NCBI GenBank assembly: GCA_009760855.2
Contig: WPIO01000002.1
Coordinates: 10,118,501 to 10,182,500, forward strand
Direction of reading: 5' to 3'
Length of the DNA stretch: 64,000 bases
Source of the DNA: Cristatella mucedo
Lineage: Eukaryota; Bryozoa; Phylactolaemata; Cristatellidae
Positions 1 to 11,426 of this stretch are shown piece after piece (position 1 is the first letter of the stretch; each line of letters opens with the position of its first letter). The notes below the pieces were generated by a model. That model ran no database searches. It was not told where the DNA came from and saw nothing but the letters and a program-made list of their open reading frames with translations. A program made the position numbers and the translations under genes.

Positions 1-1089
1 TGCTAAAGTTCGTACACGGAAGCAGCTACGATCACTACGTAAGACTAATGTTCTTCACGTGCACGCCTGTGCCTGTGCGTGTGTGTGTGTGTGTGTGTGT
101 GTGGGTGCATGTGGAAAAAAGTTGCTTAATTTACGGCTCAAATGCATGTCCATGAGCCGGTTACACTCATTGAAATCTTATCCTGAGACTTTAATTACAC
201 TCTTGAGCATTCACAGCCTGACCATTAAAGGTCTCTGGTTCACTACTGCATGCATCGTACACGTGTATAGGGGCTACCTTGAATAGCCACTGAACTGTAT
301 CAGATGAGTGCAGCATTTATTGAAGCTGTTTGTCCACCATTAGGCAACAAACCAAACGTGTATTACGTCACTGTATACTCGCGAATTGCTGGTATAGCAA
401 TCGATGTGTCTGGACTTGAGCTTTAGGCAAATGTCATCTGGGAAGCGTCCATTTCAAAAATGGCCTCCGACTCTTCCATCAGGCTTTTCATGATTAAAAG
501 TACTAATTAATAAATAAGAGAGTATTCGCACAGTACTCTAACTAAATTAACTTTTACTTCTTATTTAGTTTACTTAAAAAATATTTAAGTGAAATCAATC
601 AACGTTGTTTTCACACTAAAATGTACATTTTCAGGTAGAAAAGGCCAACTGAATGAACGCAATGTGGACAAGAGTAAATCAAAAAGCTGCTGTTTATTTA
701 GTTATTTTTTACGTGTCATCAACTCCAAAATATTCAGACAGCAGTTAAAAAAAGAATTCTTGCTTAGAAATTGTGCGAATTGCATTCATGCTCGCGGAAA
801 AAATGCAATTACATTGCAGGCTAGTAATTGGATGCAGATCCACGGATTTGTGTATACCTAAACCGATTCTAAAGTTGTGCTGCTACATAGACGAATGCAA
901 GATACCCTCAGTGGACCTCAATTGAGTGATACAACCTTCATTCAATGTGTTTCTATGAGTAAACCGGGGCTAATGGGTAAAAAGTGGTGTTACGGCGAAA
1001 TTACAAAACTCAAATAACACAATGCCTAGCTTCAAAATGTGTCGCTAGCAGTAGCCAAAGTTTGGAAACTTTATTGCACTTATCTTAGT
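1..1089. other. Intergenic DNA, no gene seen
   Basis: AT-rich sequence with scattered stops in all frames. Apart from the short TG tract at its start I see no exon-like segment, no RNA gene and no recognisable transposon. The short open frames here show no domain and no plausible splice-site pairing. Confidence 0.6.
66..105. repeat. (TG)n microsatellite
   Basis: A run of about 13 nearly perfect TG dinucleotides, preceded by interrupted GCC/TGT units. It produces a spurious Cys/Val-rich frame. Confidence 0.9.
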
Positions 1090-1495
1090 CATATTAAGCG
1101 CGTGCGAAATCTTTTTGAGTTGTTTCGTGACCTCATTCGTCCCCTAAAAATTTGATCTCACTTCCGACTTGCGTCATGACATCCCTGAGTTGACCACATT
1201 TAAAAAGAACTTTAAAACGCATGTACTTAGGGCAGCATTTAGTGGGTCCCTGTGATTCGTCTTTTATGCGCTTATGCGTGCTGACAGTGTGCATGCTGCC
1301 ACTAGCCACACACATTCTGACCCTGTGCACGTCACCCCTAACCATGTTATTCGTGTTTTTTATCAAGCGTGATACCACTCATCATTCGACCGTGTTTCCT
1401 TCGCAGCAAATATAATGCCTAGAAAGAGATCGAATTCTCTGAGAGCGCTTTATCGATTGTATTATCATTAATAATACTTTTCTAAAGTAAAGGGC
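1090..1495 (+). mobile_element. LINE-B 3' end fragment
   Basis: The segment aligns by eye with the 3' ends of the LINE-B copies at 23150-23995 (+) and 44345-46735 (-). It starts in the C-terminal coding part after the reverse transcriptase and runs through the 3' UTR. It ends in the family's hairpin (CCTAGAAAGAGAT, then TTCTCTGAGAGCGCTTTAT) and an AT-rich tail. The 5' part is missing, as is usual for non-LTR retrotransposons truncated during target-primed reverse transcription. Confidence 0.75.
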
Positions 1496-3196
1496 TTCTA
1501 ATAAAGACACGTAGTGATTCCTATCGCCCACAATAAATGTCAAGTCCTCCTATTGACTTGGTAGTATATACATCGCCGGTGGAAGTAAGCCAAGCAGTCC
1601 TATGGTTGCTCCCACAATAATTATGCATAATTCTGCTGGCCTGCATTCTTCAATAAACTATGCTGGAGAGGCGTATACGTTCATTTGGGCTATTATATTT
1701 AATTAACCAATATTTGGCTCTGGAACTGGCTTACTATGAAAAAAATGGGTTATTGGGTTTTTAAATATTTTAGTACCAGGAAACAATTAACTCAATTAAC
1801 AGATATAGTAGTTAATAATAATCACAGCAATAGCAATAATAAATTAGCTTAAATCCTAGGAAAATGTTCATTAATTAGATCTAAATTAATGCTAGTCTTC
1901 ATGAACACATTATAAATAAAGGTAGCAGTCTTAAAAGAATTTCAGGTAGGCAAGACAAACAACTACTATCCATATGTCATGAAGGGCAGATTAGTTAGGC
2001 TAGGTGTCATAGGGAAATAGATTGGGTAGAAAGATTAAAAGTTTATGAGTACTCAAAATAGGGGCAATTCACCTCGCTTTCGTAAGATTTCTTAATGCCG
2101 AACGTCCCCATGATACAAAAACGTGCATTGGTTCATAACATAGTTATTTTAGTTGGTAAAACCAAATTATAAGTTCGAGGAATGCCTAGAGTCGAAATAT
2201 TTCAGTTAAATTGATTTTATAAAAATTCAATTAAAATCAACTTTAATTAAAAATTAAGAAATTACAGTCGCCCCATATAAAACTATTACTCGTTGTTGGA
2301 TGAGCACTAACTTTCTATTGCTGTTCCATTAAACGATGGCTTTAATGCAAGTTCAGAGCACTCGAAGATTTGGACTGCTCCGTTACTTTTCGCCGAAACA
2401 AAAACTGTGGGATGCGATAGGGAACCTGCCAGCCCTCATCACTTGAACAAATAGAATTTGAGAAGCCGAGCTATAAATTAACCTCTATGATGCGTCCGCC
2501 ACAGAAATAACGCTACAAGAAATAGCGCGCCTGAGATCGAATTGTTTGCTACGCTGAGTCTCTTGTCATACTCATGGGCCCATGGGGTAGGAGACAATTT
2601 CGAGGCTGAAAAGTTGGTCGAATCTGAACTCATGCAGAAGAGAGGTGGTCGTACGTTTTGATTTGATTTTCAATGCAGAACACACAGAGGCTGATTTGCC
2701 AACGTTTTAGTTGTTATTGACTAACTTTGTTGACGTCAGTTTACGTTGTAAAATAGTCGACATCACTTTCTCTTTATTTATCGTCACCTGAAGTTGTGGC
2801 TTAGTCACGATGGCAGTGGTGCTCCTTTGCTATACAATTTGCTCTATTTTCGTTTCGGCTCCGTCGTGTACCCGTTCTGGTCGACAGAGCAAGGCTTATT
2901 TGGAATTTGCATTGATCCAAAACAGCCATCAAATAATTACTCATGTGACAGTGGATCTGGATATCGGCAGATGTACTGCTGCATTTAACCAGCATTTATC
3001 TTGTTGCACGGGACGAATGAAAGTTAAATTAGAGGCTTTATATGTTGTCGATGTATTTTAAAAGTAATTTGAAACACAAGTGAATAGAAACACTGAACCT
3101 TTGCATGCAAATTAAAAAAAAATTTTCAACTCTTTGCATTTGAAAAACTGAGCCGACATTATATTACTCATCTTGGTTGGAAGATAGTAGTGGTCT
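1496..3196. other. Intergenic DNA, no gene seen
   Basis: AT-rich stretch with short homopolymer and ATTA-rich runs around 1700-2300. Two overlapping open frames near 2800-3060 have no domain and no supporting splice signals, so I treat them as chance. Confidence 0.55.
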
Positions 3197-4390
<1,194 letters not shown>

Positions 4391-4844
4391 TTAAATTGGC
4401 GTATTTTTGAGTGTAGGGAACCAATAAAAAGCCATGCCATAAGAAAGAGTCACAAGCAATGCTAGAGTGTGTGCAGCAGCGAAAAACCTCAACTCTCACG
4501 CCCACTCAAACGATCCGTAGTAATTAAGGCTGCAGAATGAATTATAAAACACCTCTTGTTTCGATGATTTGACCAATGTAAGCGGTTATTCGATCAAACC
4601 AGACGAAATGCATCCTCAATCATTGGTAACTAGCCGTAAGCTAGGAAATTATAGCAACATACCACTTTCAAGTAAAATAACAATTATGATAAGAATACTA
4701 TTTAGTTACGTACTGAACGTAACGGTAGTTTCGTAGGAAGCATCCAAAAGTCTTACCGCAGGCAAAAACGCTCCTGTTTAATTGCAAGTGGCATAGGCAG
4801 CCATGGAAAGAAGCACGCCAAGTTTACCAGTTAAAGTCTTTTTG
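4391..4844. other. Intergenic DNA, no gene seen
   Basis: No reading frame, RNA gene or recognised repeat. Confidence 0.5.
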
Positions 4845-5085
4845 ACTCGGACCTTTTGGAGGTCAAGCGACGACTGTAATTAGTGATTGACCAATATGAA
4901 TTTCGGAATCTTTTGCTGAGGCTCTGACCTTGTCAAGAAATTAGTCTTGACCGCATGCCGATGGCCGTATCTGCATATAAGTACGGCACATTAACAGAGG
5001 CTTCAAGCAGGTAAAACAATCTAGCATTAGGCTGAGTATCAGGTAGCTCAAGCGTTCGGTTGGGCGTCAAACTTACAAGTCCCCA
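4845..5085 (-). repeat. Diverged dispersed repeat, copy 1 of pair
   Basis: Shares a collinear similarity with 16690-16925. Both carry GACTCGGA, then GAATTTC(A/G)GAATCTTTTGC, then TCAAGAAA, followed by similar downstream sequence. This copy has stops in the frame that is open on the minus strand of the other copy, so it looks like the more decayed one. The repeat class is unknown. Confidence 0.5.
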
Positions 5086-5189
5086 CACTAAGAAAGGCGT
5101 CCTAAGTAAAGCGTGTGGTTTGATATTCTCAAAATATCAGGGACGAGACACCATACAAAACAGCCGAGTAGTCTTAAAAAATCTTTAAT

Positions 5190-6690
5190 TTACAGGAATG
5201 GCGTATCGAGCCAGTCTTAAAAGAATTGTTGCTAAGCAGCTGGTTAAACCTATTGAAAGATGAAATTTCAGAAACATTTTAATCAGGGTTCTAGGGCAGC
5301 GATCCACTGAAACTGCTCTTCTCCGTGTTAACATTGACATTCTACGTGCAACGATGACGGAAATGTCAATTCGTTAGCTTTGCTAGATCTGCCAGCTGCC
5401 TTTGACACCATTGATGTTCTACTTGAACGATTGAGAACAAAGATCGATCTGGCAGACGAGGCACTAGCCTGGTTTAAATTGTACTTGTGTGATCGTGTTC
5501 AATCCGTGTCCTGTAGCGTTCAGGTATTACACACGAGACGGGTCACCTGCAGAGTCCATCAAGAGTCCATACTCGGTACCATGCTGTTCCCCATTTATAC
5601 TCAACCACTGGGAAAAGTCATTAAGGCCGACGGAATAGGATACAACTTTTATGCTGACGATACTCAGCTGTATTTGTCATTCAGACTGTCGGAATCTGCT
5701 GCAGCAAATGAGAAACTGAATGCTTGCCTTGCCGACATTTGATACTGGATGTCGGAAAACTTCTTGAAATTAAATGACGTTTAAAACGAACTGCTGCTCA
5801 TAGAACACGCTAAGCATGTGGCTAGATTAAAAGGCTTTGCTCTTCTAATAGGTGATGCTATTGTGCCACCGTCACCGCATGTTCAAAATTTAGGCTTCGT
5901 TTCGACAGCTGCCTAGAATTTTAAAAGCTCCATTCAGAAGACTGCTTCTGCAGCTCGCCATCACGTCCAATCCCTATCCAAGATTAGGACCTCTCTTCCT
6001 CAGTAGCTTGCAAAATTTAACTAGCTCCTTAGTTCTGTCTCGGCTTGATTATTGTAAATCCCTTTTGGCAGGTCTACCAAGGAAAGGAACTAGGCCATCC
6101 CAGCTGGCTATGACTATGGCTGCAAGGCTAGTCTTCAAGTCCCAGAGCTTCGAGCACGTGTCTCCTTTGCTAAAAGAGCTAGGATGGCTGCCGGTTCATC
6201 AACGGATACAGAGCGAAGTTCTTACGCTGACCCGCCAGGCCCGCCACGGATTGGCTCCTCCATACCTAGCTGAACTGCTGCACCAGTTGTAGCCTCTTCG
6301 CGCCCTCAGGTCCTGCGTAGACAATAAATTAGCTGTTCCATTCCTGCGCTTAAAGACCGTTGGCGACAGAAGCTTTTGCTTTGCAGGTCCTAGACTGTGG
6401 AACTCGCTTCCACGATTCTTATGCAGCGACAACTACTCTCCTGCTGCCGACTATGGGTCATCCTATTCAGCGGTCCTGAGCTGCTACTTCCATGCTATTC
6501 ACTACCTCAACTGCTCTCCTGACTCTGCTATGCTTGCCACTTTCTCTTTGTTGCGTGAGGCAAAGTCTGTTGGCTACCGAATGCGTACCGAAAGCCGCTT
6601 AAGCTGTTAGTGTGCTATACAAAACTCTCCTGCGTAACACCCACATCGTCTTTATGACTTTGTAGAATTACAGACAGAGATACATCACGT
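5190..6690 (+). mobile_element. LINE-A reverse transcriptase, decayed copy
   Basis: Broken ORF2 of a non-LTR retrotransposon. The intact middle block (5380-5742) holds the palm domain: 'DLPAAFDTID' (usual A-motif region DLSAAFDTID), a degraded 'RVHQESILG' where functional copies have a GVPQGSVLG-like block, and the catalytic box 'FYADDTQLY'. The C-terminal block (6008-6292) has 'SRLDYCKSLLAGLP', 'AARLV' and 'LKELGWLPVHQRIQ', which are typical of the L2/CR1/Jockey superclade thumb region. Upstream (5190-5380) stops and frameshifts interrupt the conserved 'LVKPL...FRK' region. The 3' end (6440-6690) matches the copies at 22495, 31425 and 51005. It is dead by frameshifts and stops although YADD is preserved. 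Confidence 0.9.
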
Positions 6691-6724
6691 TCCATTACAC
6701 GACCACCCTGCCGGCGTTTTCGTA

Positions 6725-6812
6725 GTAACTCTTGACCTTTGCAGGCTTGCACTCAACACTCACGGCCAGAAGTCGAAACGGCCCATACACCAACAGCCAA
6801 GCCATGATCTAT
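6725..6812. repeat. Left direct repeat around GC-rich block
   Basis: About 85 bases align with 8767-8850 in the same orientation. Shared blocks include TGCAGG, AACACTCACGGCCA and AACGGCCCATA. By eye roughly three quarters of positions match. It lies just beyond the LINE-A 3' end. Confidence 0.65.
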
Positions 6813-7684
6813 GCTTGCCTGTAAACTTCAGGCCATAAAAAGATCATACTGGGAAAAACAGGACAATCAATTCCACGGACCAATAAACCACGAATAAATA
6901 AACAGCACGACCCTTTGATCTTAAAATCACAAATGATATAGGGCAAGTAGAAAAGCGTGATACTTAGGCAGTACCAAAATTAAGTAGCTAAAAAGTGAGC
7001 TCATCACGAAGACGCAATAATAGTTCATGCCGTTCTTTGAGCAGGCAGGCTATTGACTTTTTATGTCTTCACTGCCTTTTCATGGAGCACGAGGCTAGGT
7101 AGCGGCGCTCAGAGGAGGGAGATGATAGCGCGGCCTTTGCTAGCCTGCCAGCCATGTATGGCGCGAGCTTCGACGCATCGCTGAGCCCTACATATTTCCA
7201 CCGCACCACCAGACTTTAATGCGGTACCAGTCGCTGCCAGAGAACGCAGCTCTCGGGCATTCGCCCGAACGGCTATCTCGGTCTCGTTATGATCAGCCGT
7301 CGTTTTCCGGACTGCAACAGGTGTCATCTCCTGCGTCGCCCGTAAGGCAGGTGTCTCGAGCCTCGTCTCCTGTGAGACTACCTCGAAAGCCAACGGCACC
7401 CAGGTACAGTTCACCACGCTGGCCTTCGAAGCTTATCAGGCATGCGCTCGATCGTAGCTCAGCGGCACGTCGCAAACGAACGGCGTTGAAGCCCGTTACC
7501 TCAAAGACTTGCATGGCATTGCTGATCGTGTCCGCCAGCTTCTCAGTCGAGTCTAGCTTCTGCCGCTTATGAGCCTAACCTCCAGCCGCTCCTGCACATT
7601 TGCCTCAAGCTGCTTTGTTGGCCGTTACTGGGCTGTTGCCTTCGGTCGATCGGAGTACACCTGTCGCGCCTCCTCAACGGGCGT
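6813..7684 (-). other. GC-rich block, left part, no clear gene
   Basis: This part is richer in GC than its surroundings. On the minus strand there are two overlapping open frames (7109-7417 and 7293-7514). The second runs on from an Arg/Lys/Glu-rich segment ending near 7580 and resembles the charged frames further upstream at 7685-8377: a minus-strand ANVQERLEV-like segment near 7590 echoes AIVQKRLEV near 8310. This could be the decayed 3' portion of the same unknown minus-strand gene. I find no known domain. Confidence 0.3.
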
Positions 7685-8377
7685 CTAGCACATATGCTCT
7701 GCTGGCACCTCGCGAGTGTCAGCCGCTAGAAGTTCGAGGACCGAAGCTACCGCATTGTTCGCCACTATCTGTTGCAGCCACTCTTCGGTCTTCACCTCCG
7801 ACCGAACAGTGAGCATCTCGCGTGCCATCTCGGCGAGCGTGTCACCCGCCTTATTAAAAAGCTCACAGTTCACGTCCACCTATGCAGACGCCTGGCTTCC
7901 GGCAGCAGTCTCCGCCGGGTTCATTAGCACCAATTCGCTGGCCACCGGTGCTGGCTCCTTCTTTACCGGTGCCTGCACGGCCGTCAACACATCTCTGACG
8001 AACGCCGGCGGGCTACTTGCAGACGAAGCGCCCTCTCTGGTGGACACATCCACCTCTTTGCTGAACTCTGCCGTGTCTCTGCTGCTTTTCTGTGCCTCAC
8101 TCGTGCACGCCGCCTCTGCGGGCTCTGCCCCCGTCTCTTCAGGCTCTGTCGTTGCATCCGCGGGCTCTGCCACCTCTGCTGCCGTTGCCCGACACACTGC
8201 CAGCGACTGCTGCTGCTGCTTCCAGTCACTCCAGTCGGCATTCTCGATCTTACCAGCGTTTATTCAGCTTGAGCGAAGCAGCTGTGGTTTACTGGCATCC
8301 ACCTCTAGCCGCTTCTGCACTATCGCCTGCACTTTTCTGTCCCTCTGCAAGTCCGACGCCGAAGTCTCTCCTCTCTT
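7685..8377 (-). pseudogene. Unknown minus-strand frame with two in-frame stops
   Basis: One minus-strand frame stays open from 8377 to 7688 except for a TGA at 8264-8266 and a TAG at 7880-7882. All three pieces look coding-like and are of one style. The first is charged (DLQRDRK, VQKRLEV). The second is an Ala/Glu/Pro-rich acidic linker with 'DWSDWKQQQQSLAVC' near its start. The third is helical ('AGDTLAEMAREML', 'EEWLQQIVANNAVASVLELL'). I recognise no family. Either it is a pseudogene with two nonsense mutations, or each stop lies in a tiny intron: the TAG reads as a possible acceptor (TCTGCATAG). The plus-strand 247-residue frame here is Ser/Ala/Thr-rich, as expected for the complement of an Ala/Glu-rich coding strand. 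Confidence 0.4.
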
Positions 8378-8394
8378 TCAGGGCTCACAAAAAC

Positions 8395-8754
8395 CTAAAA
8401 TTCTGTTGCACACAGCTGGGCGAAGTCGTCCTGCATGGCCTGAAGAAGACCCGCAGTGAACGTTAATGCACTGCTTGCCAGGAATACAAATACATACACG
8501 TGCCACATAGCTAGGTTGACAGCTATATCGTTATGCCTCTGCTCCGATTGGAGCAGCCAGCTTACAAAGTCATCCCCGTAGTGGTAGTACTCCAGCAGCA
8601 TCTCCTGATGGAAGCCACTCTGCAACGTTTTCCGAAATAGCTTGTAGTTTGATTCTCACCCAACAGCAGGTTCGCGACACCAAGCAGAACACAAAAGCGG
8701 CTCAAAGACGTTTATCAACACAGACGCTGGAGCTGGCCTGGACGCGAACGCCAT
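8395..8754 (-). pseudogene. Putative membrane-protein frame, one in-frame TGA
   Basis: From ATG at 8754-8752 the minus strand reads 32 codons, a TGA at 8656-8658, then 86 more codons in the same frame to TAG at 8397-8395. The second part looks coding: 'EMLLEYYHYGDDFVSWLL' followed by a hydrophobic helix 'AMWHVYVFVFLASSALTF', a likely membrane segment. The TGA sits within GGGTGAGA, a good splice-donor match. However, the nearest acceptor (ending at TTGCAG, 8620) would shift the frame and is only about 40 bases away. A nonsense mutation is therefore as likely as an intron. No family recognised. It probably belongs with the frames at 7685-8377. Confidence 0.4.
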
Positions 8755-8766
8755 GCCAGGTGTTCT

Positions 8767-8850
8767 GTTAACTCTCGGCCTCTGCAGGCCGTGACTTAAC
8801 ACTCACGGCCATAATAGCAACGGCCCATAAACCAATAGACGCGCCATAAT
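8767..8850. repeat. Right direct repeat around GC-rich block
   Basis: Partner of 6725-6812, same orientation, about 2.04 kb away. Together they bracket the block of broken minus-strand frames. Confidence 0.65.
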
Positions 8851-10714
8851 CTCTGATGTGTCACAACTCAATAAATGCAATCGACTCATAAACCATGATT
8901 ACCTAAAATTAGCCACAGCGAATACACTTCAAGGAGCCGCCGATGTGCAGCAGCTCGAGAATCACTAGCACTGGCTGGGAGATTCACTCACTCGGTAGCA
9001 ATCTGCATTGATTCAAAAGGGCCGCGGAAACTGCAGTTGCCAGATTTCAAGGTGATTGTACAGCTCGGCGCTCGCTAGACGTTGCAATTGACCAGCGTCG
9101 TAGGAGAGAAGCTGCATTTTTTATCGGCATTGCTGGTGTGCTTTGTTTGAGACGAACGAAAGAGATCTTCATTTTGCTTGGCTTATTTTTCGTTCAGATT
9201 TCATCTTGTTGAGTGAAATAAGTACTGTCTAGTATTTCCAGTAAAGGAGGATTGAGAGAGGGAGACAGAAACAGAGGAGAAGAGGCAACTGTGAAACGCT
9301 TCGCTTTGGTCACGTTTCCAGCTCCGGCTCAGTCAACCAAGCTTTACCTTCAATCCAGCATTGACGTAGAAGTAAACAACCGCGATATCTGTAGGCACAG
9401 CAAGGGCAAGCATTTTTATTCTTTGATAGGTTCTACATCCTTATTGGAGATCGCTCATGTATTTGCTTGCTCGGATGACAGTTAGCAACAGAAAAAAATG
9501 TCAGTGCGATTGTTGTTAGGGAATACATTTCGTGACACTATTTCTGGTGCCTGCCGTCTGTAAGATTCTTCTAAGTACATGCACCGTTGAAATGTTAGTG
9601 TAAGGTTTTCATAAATATTAGAAGCGAATTTGATCACTGTTGATAACAGACGATGATCCAGTCGTATCTCGCTCTAGCTATAACATTGCCTTCTTCGCAA
9701 TAGGAACAAGTTTGTTACACGAAAATGTGGCCTATTCTAAACATGCATTAGATGCATGATTATTTACGAGGCTAGTGTAAACATGATCTGCTCGGTTATC
9801 GAAGAAAAATAGCATTATAGCTGCCACCTTTGCTCTATTTACATTGTGCACTGCCTATTAAGTTTGAACTGTTGATACACTGGGTAAGCATGTGGAAAAT
9901 GCGGGGCAAAGAGAGACAGCTAATCTGCCTTATCGAAATGGTGAATCGGGGTCTGCCTTAGCTCTGTGCCTTTTATAAAATGATAGAACTTCAGGAGGTT
10001 AAAGTTAAGGTTAACTCTAAATGGATCTCTCAGTGCGAGAATCTTGTACTCTCTTTGAGCGTAATAGCTTCTGTCTGAAAGATTAGCAGCTCGTGAAGGT
10101 GGCAGTGTCTACTAGTGTACCTGGTAGGAGCCGCAGTGATACGTTGGACATTTTCACATGAAATGTCAAGGCAGCACTTTGACCTGGTGTTCCGGTCTGA
10201 AAAACTAGGTTTACAAACCCAAGCCAGGGCAGCAACTACATCCAACTAAATGCCCGTGGCTGCCTGCTTGTGGTCAGCCTCAAGCGAAGCTCCACCAGCA
10301 GTAAGGTAAGGCTCTGATTTGAATTAGATTGCAGCTTTGAATGTTTGCCTCGAAAGTAAACACAAGCCATTACTTTTAGACCAGAGGTACGGTACGATTA
10401 CTTCGCAGCCCACTGCAAGAGTTTAAAATGCGAAGCATGCCCTTCTATACGGACTCTACAAACAGGATCAAAGCGCCTAAGGCTGTACTACAGTCATAAA
10501 TAAGTCAAAATAATTATAATAATAAATAATAAATATATAAATAAGTTCTGACAATCACGTGACGTGATACAATACTACTACTGCCACTACTAATAGAAGT
10601 AAATTTTTTTCCGCCCCGAGACAGCTACATCGCTTCGTAGGCAATGTAGTTGGTTTTAATAGGTGGCAATCTCACCTTCAACAATCCGTCAAGAATAATA
10701 ATAATAATATAATA
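8851..10714. other. Intergenic DNA, no gene seen
   Basis: No domain-bearing frame, RNA gene or recognised repeat. A short (AAT)n-rich stretch near 10505-10545 and another at 10695-10712 are simple sequence. The latter is the AT-rich tail of the following minus-strand LINE-B fragment. The 77-residue frame at 9252-9485 has no recognisable feature. Confidence 0.55.
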
Positions 10715-11130
10715 CGTTTGATAAAGTGCCCTTAGAGAACTCAATGTCTTTGTAGGCGCTTTACAATTGCTGAAAGGAAGCACGATCGAATGATTAATGT
10801 AGCAGGCTCAAAAACAACAAGACCAATATAGTTAAAGGTTACCTGCCCACCATCAGCATGCACGTTTTGTTAGTAGCAGCATGCACATTGCTAGCTTGCA
10901 TAAACACACAAATGACGAATCCCATTGGCCAACCAATGATTGATGAAAAGTTACGTGTTTAGTTTATTTCTAAAGGTAGTAAAGTCAGGAGATGTCGTGA
11001 TGCAATTCGGGAGCAAGTACCAGGCTTTTCGAGCGTACGAACTCTAGGCACGGTCTCCAAAGCTTTTGAGATTTGTACGAGGTAGAGGCCAACAGTTAGA
11101 TTCTGAAGACTTCCACGAAGGTCTGTCAAC
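10715..11130 (-). mobile_element. LINE-B 3' end fragment
   Basis: Reads on the minus strand from the C-terminal coding region (equivalent to the 'NLKSFGDRAF' block of other copies) through the 3' UTR to the hairpin, which on the plus strand appears as AAAGTGCCC, AGAGAACTCAA, AGGCGCTTT. It ends in an (ATT)n tail at 10695-10715. It lies just upstream of the RING gene. Confidence 0.7.
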
Positions 11131-11426
11131 AAGATTTACGTTGTAGCTCCTCCGGCTCCTCATTTGTACTTTTGCAGTCAGTTCTGTGACTATTGAAAAT
11201 GAAATTCACATTCGTCCTGCTAAGTGATGGGTAGAACATTAGAGCAAGTAACCGCCGGAATTGATGAGTTGACCTGTCGACTCGGAGCTTGTTCTTTAAC
11301 TAAGGCAAATAGTCCGTCTTCGTTGCACGTTTAGCACACATCTAGCAACCTTGTTTAAGCATTGGCGAAAATATAAAGCTCCTCCTTGTGTCTGTCTTTG
11401 CAGTTGGTGCTCGCCCCATCTCTGCA

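Noticed and set aside
5380-5742. Functional reverse transcriptase
   Set aside because: Despite an intact YADD box, stops and frameshifts before and after this block break the ORF.
7716-8459. 247-residue plus-strand frame
   Set aside because: It is Ser/Ala/Thr/Val-rich with no domain, and it is the antisense of a minus-strand Ala/Glu-rich frame that looks more protein-like.
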